Notes: generated by a model not told the origin, from the letters alone. 64,000 nucleotides of DNA from Latrodectus hesperus (GCA_037975125.1 CM075862.1:78839843-78903842), one strand, 5' to 3'. Shown: positions 34,088 through 44,140, counted from the first letter of the stretch. Program-made: numbers and translations.

Positions 34088-37000
34088 TTAGTTCCATTTG
34101 CTCGGATCACCCACTTTATTAATAAAGTCTGATAACCCTTTAATGGAATCTAGGTGTAACTCTCTAGTATGGATGATGCCTAAAGAGGTTAATCTAGGGA
34201 GGGCAAGAGCCTCGCATTCATAAATGATATGCTTGGCCGTTTCCTCTTGCATATGACATTTCCTGCAGATAGGATCTTGCTGAAACAGTCCCATTTTATG
34301 GAGATGTTTTCTGAAATAGTAGTGCCCAGTTATGAAGCCTACGATTAAACGTATCTTCTGCCTAGAGCATCTAAGAATTTCATAGGAAATCCTCGCTGAT
34401 GACCTACAGATCATACCTTTAGCGTGGGTTTGACCAGGAGATTTGAGCCAAGCTTCATACATCTTCTGTTTTTCCCATCTGCGAACATTGGTTTTTGCGG
34501 TCTTCAAATTGATCCCACAAAAAGGTTCTGGACCAATGGGAACAAAAGACGATCCTTGTTTAGCAAGCTCATCAGCCTTTTCATTGCCTTCGATACCTTT
34601 ATGCCCTGGCACCCATACAAGGATCACCCTGTTTCTAGTTGCCAGTTCTGTAAGAAGGTTTCTACACTCCAGAATCATTTTAGATTTGATTTCGAAGGAA
34701 TTAAGCGCTTTTAAAGCGGCTTGACTGTCACTGAAAATGAGAATCCGCTTATCGTAGTAGCCCTTCTTCATATTCAGTCGCAGACAGTGGATAATGGCCA
34801 AAACTTCTGCCTGGAAGACCGAAGCGTATCGCCCAAGGCTTACAGACAAGCTGATTCTTGGTGACACGCCACAAACTCCCAGACCTGAGAGGCTGTTCTT
34901 CAGTGATCCATCTGTGTACCAGATTAGATCTCCTGTTTTAGTTCCAAACATGTTGTTATCCCATTCCTCTCTAGTTGGAAAAACTACATCAAATGTCTTG
35001 TCAAACATGTATGTTTTTTCCATGATGTCAGATGGCATCAGAAAAGTAGGGTCTTGAAATTTCCTGGTGATGCCCTTGTGCCCTTTGGCAACAGGCTGGT
35101 CATACCAGTGGTTTTGCAGCTTCATTCTATATGCATTCAATCTTGCAACGCTGCATATGAAGATGTCCAAGGGAGTCAGATCCAACACAACCTCCAATGC
35201 TCTGGTTGGCGTGGTGGAGATTGCTCCTGTGATGCAGAGACAGGCTAGTCTTTGTAGACTCCTCAATCTGTCAATCACAGTCTTCTGTTCCACCTTATGC
35301 CACCAGATCACACAGGCATATGTGAAAATGGGCCTGACAAAAGCTGTGTACATCCATAACATCAGTTTTGGATGTAAACCCCAGTTCTTACCAAGCATTC
35401 GCCTGCAAATCACAATGCTTTTCTTTGCTCGGTTGATCCTATCATCAATGTGCTTATTCCAGGTGAGTTTCTGGTCTAAATAGATGCCCAGATACTTCAC
35501 CTCTGAAGCCACATTGATTTCAACATCAAAAAGTCTTGGTATGAAAAAACCTTTCCGTTTCTTTTTGCGTGTAAAAGGTACGAGGTAGGTTTTCTGAGGA
35601 TTAACCATCAGGTCCCTATCCATGCACCATTGACCTACATAACTTAGAGCATCCTGCATGAGATGACAAGTTATGTCAAAATCTTTACCAAGGATAAGGA
35701 TGACAATGTCATCAGCATATCCCTGCGTATAATAACCCTTATCATTTAGATGTTTTATAAGGCTATTTACAACTAGGTTCCAAAGTAATGGTGACAGAAC
35801 ACCTCCTTGAGGACAACCTCTAGTAGTCTTTTTTTCAAATGATTCACCGAAGATGTTCATTTGTATATATCTATCCGAAATTAAGGCCTCAATCCAAGTA
35901 CACAGGGTTTGATTAATCCCTGCCCCTCTAAGTGCATTGAGGATGGATGGATGGGAAGTATTATCAAAAGCACCCTGGATGTCGAGGAAAGTTGCCAAGG
36001 CAATATCCTTTTGATCCAGAGTGGCTTCAATCTTGGAAACTAGCTGATGTAGAGCAGTCTCTGTAGATTTACCAGGTTGATAGGCAAATTGAAGAGCATG
36101 CAAGGGACTATTTCTACCCAAGTAATCTCTAATATGCCGATCAATGATTTTCTCCATAATTTTAAGAAAGAATGAAGAAAGACTGATTGGTCTGTATGAC
36201 TTGGCCTGGTCATAAGTGTCCTTGCCAGGTTTTGGAATGAAGACTATCCTAGTCTTTTGCCATGTCTTTGGTATATATCCCAGGGCCAAACTAGTTCTAT
36301 ACATTCTAGTTAGCATTGGTATGACAACCTTTTCTGCCTTCTGGATCATGATGGGCATAACTCCATCAGGCCCAGGGCATTTAAGAGGTTTAAAGGCGAA
36401 AATTGCCCATTTAACAATGTTGTAGTTTATGATATTTTTAGCAATGGTCCATTGATTGCTATTGACTCTTTGCAAAGAGCCAATGCAATGTTCCCCTTCG
36501 TTGCTATATATATCTCTAGCTCCCGGGAAGTGAGTCCTGGTCATAATTTCCATAACCCCTTTTCCGGAAGCAGCAAAATTACCCTCCTCGTCTTTTAGGG
36601 TACCAACCAAAATAGGTTCATCCCTTTTAAGGAGTTTCTGGAGTCTAGCTCCTTCAGAAATAGAATCTATCTCGTCACAGAACTTTCTCCAGGAGTTAAT
36701 CTTGCTTTTTCTAACAAGTTTGTTATAATTAGTGAGGGCCCTTTTATAGTTCTCCCATTCACCATTTTTCTTAGCTTTGTTAAAAAGTTTTCTAACATTT
36801 GCTCTTTCGGCAGCTAGAGAGTCATTCCACCAAGGGCATTGGAGTTTAGCTCTTCTAGTGCGAATGGGGCAATTGTTATGATAAGAATCTAGAATACTTC
36901 TCTGTAGGAGATCTGCTGTAACTTCTAGATCGTAGTTGTCTCTAATAGGTCTGTTACCGAGCTCAATCAACCCAGTCAGTTCTTCTTGGAATTTCTTCCA

Positions 37001-37717
37001 GTCCGTCCTAACCGGGTCTCTGAATATGCGATCCAGACACACATTAGAGTGAATTTCAAAATGGATGTTTTGATGATCTGAACCAGAAGGTCGATCATCT
37101 ACTTTCCAGTATTTGATATTTTTACTAATCAGCGTTGTCGCTATAGTAATGTCAATTACTTCTGATCGATTGGAAGTAATAAAAGTTGGTTTGTTGCCAA
37201 CATTTAGAATATCTAACCTGTAGTTTAGAATAAATTCCAAAAGGTACTCACCTCTTTTATTTGTGTCCGTACTTCCCCAGACAACATGATGAGCATTACA
37301 GTCTAGTCCTAGGACTACCTGTAAGTTGTTATTACTGCAAAAGTTCATGAGCTTGTGCAGAGAATGGTCAGGTGGAGCCTTCTCTTCATAGGGCAGGTAT
37401 CCAGAGCCAAAAACAATTTCCCTGTTCCTACCCTCTATGTTGAGTCTGACTTTCACAGCTGTCAGGTCCCTAAGAATAAATTCAGAGAGGGGAAGAACCT
37501 CAATGTTTTTATGTAAGAGTATACAAGTTCTAGCGTTACCATTAGTACAATAGATAAGCTTACCTTTAGTTCCTTTGAGACCACTGATTCTTCCCCTAAC
37601 CAACCAGGGTTCTTGAATCAGGGCCAGGTGTATATCCCCAGCAAGAAACTTCTTACTGAGGTTAGTAGTACCACTTCTACTGTGGTGTAGGTTGGCTTGA
37701 ACTACCTTCACCCCCAT
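34088..37717 (-). CDS. LINE-2 ORF2: endonuclease, reverse transcriptase, RNase H
   Basis: The open frame spans 34088-37768. The likely start is the ATG at 37717 (MGVKVVQANLHHS), where the endonuclease begins; an ATG at 37756 is also possible, and the codon at 37768 is TTG. Counting from 37768: endonuclease with IQEPW (Glu 53), GLDCNAHH (about 154-161) and GSDHQ (about 229-233); RT with FAYQPGKSTETA, FLDIQGAFD (594-602), RGCPQGGVLSPLLW (from 650) and YADD (684-687); RNase H with YTDGS (951-955), QAEVLA (Glu 988), FSDSQAA (Asp 1014) and GHKGIEGNEKADELAK (1055-1070); and a C-terminal knuckle CX2CX8HX4C (1168-1185). All catalytic residues are present, so the protein could be functional. It overlaps ORF1 by 41 nt in another frame. 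Confidence 0.95.
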   Translation of the reverse strand: MGVKVVQANLHHSRSGTTNLSKKFLAGDIHLALIQEPWLVRGRISGLKGTKGKLIYCTNGNARTCILLHKNIEVLPLSEFILRDLTAVKVRLNIEGRNREIVFGSGYLPYEEKAPPDHSLHKLMNFCSNNNLQVVLGLDCNAHHVVWGSTDTNKRGEYLLEFILNYRLDILNVGNKPTFITSNRSEVIDITIATTLISKNIKYWKVDDRPSGSDHQNIHFEIHSNVCLDRIFRDPVRTDWKKFQEELTGLIELGNRPIRDNYDLEVTADLLQRSILDSYHNNCPIRTRRAKLQCPWWNDSLAAERANVRKLFNKAKKNGEWENYKRALTNYNKLVRKSKINSWRKFCDEIDSISEGARLQKLLKRDEPILVGTLKDEEGNFAASGKGVMEIMTRTHFPGARDIYSNEGEHCIGSLQRVNSNQWTIAKNIINYNIVKWAIFAFKPLKCPGPDGVMPIMIQKAEKVVIPMLTRMYRTSLALGYIPKTWQKTRIVFIPKPGKDTYDQAKSYRPISLSSFFLKIMEKIIDRHIRDYLGRNSPLHALQFAYQPGKSTETALHQLVSKIEATLDQKDIALATFLDIQGAFDNTSHPSILNALRGAGINQTLCTWIEALISDRYIQMNIFGESFEKKTTRGCPQGGVLSPLLWNLVVNSLIKHLNDKGYYTQGYADDIVILILGKDFDITCHLMQDALSYVGQWCMDRDLMVNPQKTYLVPFTRKKKRKGFFIPRLFDVEINVASEVKYLGIYLDQKLTWNKHIDDRINRAKKSIVICRRMLGKNWGLHPKLMLWMYTAFVRPIFTYACVIWWHKVEQKTVIDRLRSLQRLACLCITGAISTTPTRALEVVLDLTPLDIFICSVARLNAYRMKLQNHWYDQPVAKGHKGITRKFQDPTFLMPSDIMEKTYMFDKTFDVVFPTREEWDNNMFGTKTGDLIWYTDGSLKNSLSGLGVCGVSPRISLSVSLGRYASVFQAEVLAIIHCLRLNMKKGYYDKRILIFSDSQAALKALNSFEIKSKMILECRNLLTELATRNRVILVWVPGHKGIEGNEKADELAKQGSSFVPIGPEPFCGINLKTAKTNVRRWEKQKMYEAWLKSPGQTHAKGMICRSSARISYEILRCSRQKIRLIVGFITGHYYFRKHLHKMGLFQQDPICRKCHMQEETAKHIIYECEALALPRLTSLGIIHTRELHLDSIKGLSDFINKVGDPSKWN

Positions 37718-38666
37718 CAGCAGGAGCAGGTTTATCAAGTACTTTAGCCTGCACATGGTGAAGTCCAATATAAAACCTATATCCCCTTACACGAAGAGTG
37801 GCAGCATCTAATTCAGGCACACTAAGAACGATGGTCCGCCCAGATGGGTCGTTCTTAATGTTAAGAATGTTCCACTCCAATGGAGTGACCCCACCGTTCT
37901 GAGCCTCGATTTTTCTCAGGAGCTCTTTAGGTTCCAGTTCATTACAGATTTTTGGCAGTTTTGCAATTATCTTAGTGGTTCTGACAAGTTTCCTTGCCTC
38001 ACCCACCAAGAGTTTATGTTCTTGCCAAGGGCTTATATCATTGACATTTTGTTCCAGCCACTTTGAGCTCTCCAGATCTGCACAATTGATAATAAGAGCC
38101 CCGTTTTCAAGTTTACAGGATAGGAAGGTTGGGGCAAAGCCCTCCTCATTCCTTCCTATTTTCCTGGTTATCAAGAGTTCCAGGTCATAGGCCTGTTTCT
38201 CTGTTAACCGTTTTTCCGGATGACCTTCTAAGAGCACGGCCATCTTGATCGCCGTGAGAGCCGCCCTGTAAGTAAATCCCTCAGGTCCTTCTCTCTTGGC
38301 AGCCTTTCCAACCTTGCCCTGGTTCATCCGATTGGCAGGACGCTTCTCGCCTTTGGTTGCCTTGGGTTTTTCAACCCAAGTCCCCTCAGCGATTTTGCGC
38401 TCCTTCACCAGCCTCTTTTTCTGTGCACCAGATATTCTCTTTTTAAGCTTGATTCTGGTCAGAGAGTCAGTCATGCTAGAGATAGCTTCCTGACTCTCAC
38501 CAGAAGAAGATGGTTTGGAGGTCATTTCTACCTCCTGTGAAGGTTTCATTGCTACCCCTTCATTAGATTGTCTCTGAGTTACCTTGTCTTTTTCAGAAAG
38601 GTCTGCCTCAGAAGTTTCTCCTGCAAAAGCAGAAATGTTTGTTATTTTCAATGTCTTTTCAGCCAT
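37677..38666 (-). CDS. LINE-2 ORF1: basic Gag-like protein without CCHC knuckles
   Basis: A 329-aa protein from the ATG at 38666 (MAEKTLKITNISAFAGET). The frame is open a further 22 codons upstream, but only from a TTG. Residues about 25-75 are Ser/Thr/Glu-rich, then comes a strongly basic stretch (KLKKRISGAQKKRLVKERK). Then follows a folded region from about YRAALTAIKMAVLLEGHP onward that resembles, in my memory, DUF4780-type domains of arthropod LINE ORF1 proteins. The C-terminus is acidic/Ser-rich (PADGGEGSSSQPTPQ). No zinc knuckle is present, unlike LINE-1 ORF1. The presumed role is binding element RNA. The last 41 nt overlap ORF2. Confidence 0.88.
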   Translation of the reverse strand: MAEKTLKITNISAFAGETSEADLSEKDKVTQRQSNEGVAMKPSQEVEMTSKPSSSGESQEAISSMTDSLTRIKLKKRISGAQKKRLVKERKIAEGTWVEKPKATKGEKRPANRMNQGKVGKAAKREGPEGFTYRAALTAIKMAVLLEGHPEKRLTEKQAYDLELLITRKIGRNEEGFAPTFLSCKLENGALIINCADLESSKWLEQNVNDISPWQEHKLLVGEARKLVRTTKIIAKLPKICNELEPKELLRKIEAQNGGVTPLEWNILNIKNDPSGRTIVLSVPELDAATLRVRGYRFYIGLHHVQAKVLDKPAPADGGEGSSSQPTPQ

Positions 38667-38977
38667 ATAATAACAGTAAATAATCTCAGGTAATATGACA
38701 GTCCACCCAGCATTGCCTGAGATACTGGGCAAGGCAAATTACTCTAGAAGTTCGCCAGGCAACTAGAGGCTCCGTTAAGACACCAATACCGCGGTGCCAA
38801 TTAGCCCTAGGCACGGAACGCATAACACCAGGGTTTACGGGAGCTGGTTCGCGACCTCTTATTCAATATTCGAGGCTATCCTGTTATTTCTACAGGACTT
38901 TCGGCGATCCACCGCCTGCCGACGCGCCTGGTGGCTAGCTCAAGCCCCAGAGGGGTACGCATACCCCTGGTTCCAGG
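38667..38977 (-). promoter_or_regulatory. LINE-2 5' UTR
   Basis: About 310 bp, GC-richer, conserved with 13869-14175 of the deleted copy (for example aattggcaccgcggtattgg and ctcccgtaaaccctggtg). An internal promoter is expected by analogy with other LINEs. Confidence 0.6.
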
Positions 38978-39015
38978 ATATTGGAGACCTGGTTCTCTGT
39001 GTTTGACACTCTGCC

Positions 39016-39325
39016 GACCCATGGCTGAGTGGTTAGAGCTACTGACTCCTGAGCTGTGGGTCCTGGGTTCGAATCCCGGTTCGTTAACATGGATGTTATT
39101 TTTTTCTCTGTTATCTCTGTGTTTCTCTACCCTTTCTTCTGTGATGATGTATGAATGTGGCCCACCCTATAAACGGGTTCTTGTTGGTATGACGCGGGTA
39201 ACGCTTCTCGCCTCCGTGACTTGGTTCACAGGTCCCAGCTGGGTAACGACAAATAAGTAGCAGTTTTTGGCCTTGTTGTGACATAGGGTTCAACCCTCAA
39301 GTGCCCGCCGTTGGAAAAAAAAATA
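39016..39325 (+). mobile_element. SINE-B-related copy with perfect 14-bp TSD
   Basis: Flanked by tttgacactctgcc at 39002-39015 and 39326-39339. The tRNA-like head is very well kept: A-box tggctgagtggttagagc and B-box gggttcgaatcccggttc. The body shares ccctataaacgggt with SINE-B but otherwise differs, so it is a subfamily. It sits 12 bp beyond the TSD of LINE-2. Confidence 0.93.
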
Positions 39326-39339
39326 TTTGACACTCTGCC

Positions 39340-39450
39340 ATCATTGATTTGCATAGGATAGATAATTCAATCAGAGTTTGTAATTTAAAATGGACTCCGA
39401 ATTACACAAGGAACACCAACATTCGAACAACAAACTGTTAAATTGAAAGC
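39340..39450 (-). mobile_element. SINE-A relic
   Basis: aatttaaaatggactccgaa and aacaaactgttaaattgaaa align with the SINE-A body. It is strongly decayed. Confidence 0.45.
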
Positions 39451-41107
39451 ACGCATATATCTGTATACATCAAGCAAGATGTATTCAAATATACTGATGT
39501 AAAATGAAGCTTGGGTTGAATGAAGAGTAGGAAAAATACAGTTTCCAAGTGTTTTCAGCTGTTTAATTCTGACAATTGGAGCTTCTAAGCAACTAACTGC
39601 CAAAGCCGTACAATCCTTTTACATATATGTATGTAAACATTTTTTCTAGTTAATTACAGTGGGTGATATTCACCATTTATATAGCTTTAATGGAATATAC
39701 TCATTATTTGGATTTTTTTAATCATTCACTCATTTTTAATAGAATATGCTCATTTTTCATAAAAGTGCCAATACAGAAATTTTGTATTATATGTCTAAGA
39801 AGTTACAGAAGCTTATTGATGCTGAGTAATTTACTGTAGTACACTTCTGGCTACTTATTTATCTGACCTAACTTTATCAAAGATTCGTGATTAAAAACCG
39901 CGGTGTAATAGCGAGGTCCATATGTAGCTGGCATCTTCTACAATCGATCCAAACCACGTAAATTTAGAAGCTTTGGCACTTTTAAAGTATATTTTATATA
40001 CGCTAGGTAACTTAATATTTTAACGTATATAAATCTCTTCAATTTGCGAACTTCGATTGTACAAATATCGAAAATTTACTTTTTATTATTTACTTTGACT
40101 TTTCTTATCGTTTCCTCTTAAAAAAATGATAAATCATAAATGACATTGTTTTATGCTTGCTGTTTCTGCTGATAGCAGCAAATTAGTCAGTATGTTTATA
40201 CTATTGGCAAATGAAATGACTGAGTGGCACTCGTGTATCTACAATGCACACACAGAAGTAGAAACTAGAATTTATGAATCTTTTTAAAGTGCGTAAACCT
40301 TTTTTAAGCATGAACATCTTCAACTGAATCAGATATGAAACTGATCAGTTTACGGAGACAACAAACATTGCCTTATAATGCTATTGCTATTGTTGAACAA
40401 GACAGAATTATGTGAAATTAAGACAAAATGTAAAGTGACACGAAAACATTACATATTCATGTTAATCGGGATTTAAAGAAGTATTTTGAGTGCCAAGCTT
40501 GAGTACAATAAGAACGAACAATTTTTTTTAAATATAATAAATACATACATATTCTGTTGTGCGAGAAGAATGTAAACTTTTTAAGTACCTCATGACCTCT
40601 TTAAACTGGGGAGAAATCCACATTGAAATATTAGCAATCTGATCTTTTCTAAAATTCTTTTGGGCTCTATTCTCAACTTAGACGTGGATATTTGTTGTGA
40701 ATGTTTGTTAAAATTCAACTTTAAACAGTAAAACCTGATAGATTCAGTCCTCGTGAAAAAAAAATTAGATTAAACAGAAAGATTGATGCTTTTATTTTCT
40801 TAAACTCCAGATATTATTGAGTTCATATAACGTTTTATTTCAATTAAAAATGCAGAAATAAGCCTAAAACCACTGCAGTTATTATTACAGTTATTATTGC
40901 AGTTAAGTAATTCAGAGATTTATTAAAGTCATTTTTTCACTTGTTTTCATTATCAACGTTTCAACAAATTTTTGCAAGAAATTACTAAAAATGAATGAAT
41001 TTTTAATTTATTTCATGAAATCTGAGAAGTAGTACATTCAAGTACATACTGAGAAATATTAATCATTTCACACTGTCAATTTTATAAGCATTACACAAAT
41101 TATTTAA
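39451..41107. other. Spacer without recognised features
   Basis: AT-rich, with no convincing gene. A small less AT-rich patch near 39895-39980 is unassigned. Confidence 0.6.
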
Positions 41108-42365
41108 TTGGGTTGTTCGGAAAGTAATTTAGTTTTTTTTGTGGAAATGAAAGACAGTTTTCGTATAATAAACAAATACTTTATGAAATTATATATTGAC
41201 CGTTCTGGTCCAATCCTTTTGCCACCTTTCTGGTAATAGTTTAATTCCACGCTCATAAAATTTTTGGTCTTTGTTGCCAAAAAACTGATCGAGGTGGTTT
41301 TTGACCTCCTCATTTGAGGTGAAGGTTTTACCGTCTAAAAAATTTTGGAGCGACCGGAACAAATAATAATCCGATGGTGTCAGGTCTGGAGAATATGGTG
41401 GGTGTGGCATTGTATCCCATTCTAACTGTAAAAGTTTTTGGCCAGTGACCAAACTTGTGTAACATCTCGCGTTGTTTTGGTGAAACACTATACCTTTCCT
41501 GTTGATTAGTTCTGGCCTTTTATGTTGAAGTGCATCATTCAGTTTGTCCAGCTGATGACAGTAGACTTCCGAATTAATCGTTGTGTTATCCGGTAAAAGC
41601 TAACAAAATAAAAAATAATAAAAAAAAACGATTCCTTTAAAATTCCACCAAACAGACAGCATCAACATTTTTTTGGTGAATATGTGCTTTGAAAATGGTT
41701 TCAGCTGGTTCATCTTCTTTGCTCCACGACTTCTTGCGTTTGACGTTGTTGTATACAACCCATTTTTCGTCCCCAGTGATGATGCGTTTCAAAAACGAAT
41801 CATTTTCGTGACGTTTGGGAAGCGAATCGCAGACGTCAATGTGGCGACACAGATTTCTCTCTGTGAGAACATGGGGAACCCATACATCGAGCTTCGAGGA
41901 TAATCCCAGGCCTTTCAAGTGGTCATAAACTGTTGTTATTCGCCGGTTCGCATCAACTAATGCCTTTATCGCGTCTTTATCAGCTTCAACCGGCCTTCCC
42001 GAACGTGGTGCATCTTCGACATCAAAATTGCCGGATCGAAATTTAGCGAACCAGTTCTGGCACTGGCGTACTGTCAACACACCTTCTCCATACACATCGG
42101 TCAATTTCTTTCTGGCTTGAACAGCATTTTTACCCTTTCTGTAGTAAAACAGTAAGATATGTCGAAAATGCTGCTTATCGCTCTCCATATTTAAAAGGGC
42201 ACCAACCAAAAACTACTGCGTAGAATTAATTGGAATTTTTCACACACAAGCCTTGCTATATGAGCTCTCAAAGCATATAATAATTATACGGCTTAAGTGT
42301 GAAGTTGGGTTCAGAAAATTACAATTTAATCCTCTGTCGGGAAATCGGGTTTCCTAACAACCCAA
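41108..42365 (-). mobile_element. Mariner transposon (inactive)
   Basis: A 1,258-bp element. The left end reads ttgggttgttcggaaag and the right end, reverse-complemented, reads ttgggttgttaggaaaccc. A TA follows the right end; the left target dinucleotide has become AA. Length is typical for mariner. Confidence 0.9.
41189..42209 (-). pseudogene. Mariner transposase pseudogene, catalytic Asp changed to Asn
   Basis: The N-terminal half (41637-42209) has the first HTH (FYYRKGKNAVQARKKLTDVY), WFAKFRSGNFDVEDAPRSGR and the first catalytic Asp in ITGDEKWVVYNNVKRK. The C-terminal half (41189-41488) has FHQNNARCYTS, where mariners have HQDNARPH, and PPYSPDLTPSDYYLF with the third Asp. So the second catalytic Asp is Asn. 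About 16 residues of the second HTH are missing between RRITT and VYDHLKG, and an AT-rich expansion at about 41600-41628 breaks the frame between the halves (FKGIV to LLPDNTT). The true ATG is MESDKQ, eight codons inside the longer frame. Confidence 0.92.
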
Positions 42366-42367
42366 TA

Positions 42368-43017
42368 ATAACTATGTCACTCTTAACCATTCGGTTAAAA
42401 CACTCTGCAACAGGACAAAAAATGTACATTTATGTAGTTCATATGTATAAACAACAATTTAAAATATTTAAATAAAATGCTTAAAAAAAGATACTTTATT
42501 CTTGTGCGCAATAACATGTTTTTTTAGTCTTTTAAAAATGCAGAAATGTATCTCTAAGAACTGAAATATTTAAAACGCAAAATGTATTGTTAAAACAATT
42601 TATTGTGGTAAAAATTATAATATTTAGATTTTCTTACATTGTACTTAGAAAAATATTTCTCGTTATGTATCATATAAAATAAAAAAAATCCATTATTAAG
42701 TAATTTAATTACATATTTTTCCTTGCAAAAATAGGAACTTCACTCAAAATATTTTAAGGTAATCCATTGTTAGTTGATTTAGTTATAGAATTTTTTCCTT
42801 TGGAGACTGCGCTCAAAATATTTTATGTGACAAATTTCTTACATCAGTTTCATTAATTTTTATACTGTAATGTATTACAATGAATAAAGTTATAGATTTA
42901 TAGTTCTGAAAAATATTGTCCATAATTTTTTTATTTATATTTATTTATTTATTTTTGTAAATTCAATTTATTCTGCAATTAGAAGTAAAAAGAGAAAAAA
43001 AAGTGACATTTTTATTT
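42368..43017. other. AT-rich spacer
   Basis: No recognised feature. Confidence 0.6.
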
Positions 43018-43025
43018 CAATTTTT

Positions 43026-43278
43026 GGCACAGGTGCCGTATAACCCATGATTCCAAATTCTGAATTTTTTTGGCGATGAAGAAATGTTGCCAAGATGACG
43101 TATCGTGACGTGCGCGATGACGTAAGTACTAGGGTTACCAAAATAGAATTTTCTGCATAATTCTTATAGGTCTCCATATGTATGACGTAAAAAAACAAGG
43201 TTGCCAGATACATAAGAAAATCTGCCAAAAAATCGCCAATCTCAGAATTTGGCGCATGGATTATACGGCACCTGTGCC
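43026..43278 (+). mobile_element. Long-TIR MITE, copy 1, with 8-bp TSD
   Basis: A 253-bp element whose two ends are inverted repeats of about 45-50 bp (ggcacaggtgccgtataacc... and its complement). It is flanked by caattttt at 43018-43025 and 43279-43286. Long TIRs with an 8-bp TSD suggest a MULE- or hAT-related non-autonomous element. Inside are repeated TGACG motifs (43096, 43106, 43118). ORFs across it are artefacts. Confidence 0.9.
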
Positions 43279-43367
43279 CAATTTTTATATTATACCTTTG
43301 ACCTCGCCTCATGCGATTTTTTCAGATGAGGAAAAATAGATAAAGAAATTAGTTGTTTTATACAAGA

Positions 43368-43418
43368 TTGGTTTGTTTGGTTTGTTTGTCGCTCAAAGGT
43401 CACGTTTTGCACACGAGT
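43368..43418 (-). mobile_element. 51-bp 5'-truncated SINE-A with 13-bp TSD
   Basis: Only the 3' end of SINE-A (tttgtcgctcaaaggtcacg, gcacacgagt on the plus strand) between gttttatacaaga at 43355-43367 and 43419-43431. It shows that abortive SINE-A copying still yields clean insertions. Confidence 0.93.
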
Positions 43419-43431
43419 GTTTTATACAAGA

Positions 43432-44140
43432 ATCAATATGAATACGTAAGGCAATAAATAATTTTGAAGAATTCATAGGGTATGAAGAATCTTTTAATAA
43501 CAAAACTCAAAGGTAAGAGATCATATATAGTCTACATTTCATAATATTTATTGAAATGTATTTAACACTTTAAATTAAATTAATGGATATATTATATCAC
43601 ACAGAACATTTTAACAATTGAAAGTGTACCCATGGAATCCTGTATACTTAGTGTTTTCTAGAACATGAAGTTATATTAGCTTAAGCATTTTTTTCATATT
43701 CTGACAAAATCTGAGTCAATAAGTTTTTTTCTTAAATTATTCCCCTTATAAGAGAGATTATTCTTAAATTAAAATTATAAAATCATTGATTTAATTGTTT
43801 TGATTTTCTGTCTTTTGTTTTAATATTTATTTTTATTTATAAATTACTTTCAAATCTTTCTGATTAAATTTTTTATCTTATTTCTGATTTAAATTTCTAA
43901 TAAACTAAATTTTAATATAAATTTTTAATTTAAAATAATTTTTTTAATAATATAAATAACATTTAGTTAATAGAAGTTTTAAATAATTAAATAAATTTTA
44001 ATAACTTAATAATTTTTTAAATCATTAAAATAATTTGATGGTTATTCTTTTCTCCTCATTCTACTCATATGGCTACAACCTTTTATTACTTTCTTCTAGT
44101 AATTTTGTAATATTTCATAATTTAATTAATTAATGCTTAT
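43432..44140. other. AT-rich spacer
   Basis: No recognised feature. Confidence 0.6.

Larger units (their letters stand above)
33991..38977 (-). mobile_element. LINE-2: full-length non-LTR retrotransposon with RNase H, perfect TSD
   Basis: A 4,987-bp element flanked by a perfect 12-bp TSD atattggagacc (33979-33990 and 38978-38989). Read on its own strand it starts cctggaacc, has a 5' UTR of about 310 bp, ORF1, an overlapping ORF2, a short 3' UTR of about 70-100 bp and a (GAA)n tail (ttcttcttcttcttcttctt on the plus strand). Both ORFs are uninterrupted. The I/Loa/R1-side affinity is inferred from the RNase H domain and the GCPQGG RT motif. A second, internally deleted copy is at 13869-14692. 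Confidence 0.95.

Noticed and set aside
34424..38493. Several plus-strand ORFs of 60-138 codons
   Set aside because: Antisense to the intact LINE-2 ORFs; no independent features.
39016..39090. A genuine tRNA gene (excellent A- and B-box)
   Set aside because: It is the head of a 310-bp SINE bounded by a 14-bp TSD.
42968..43312. 114-codon minus-strand ORF
   Set aside because: It is the read-through of the long-TIR MITE and its flanks.
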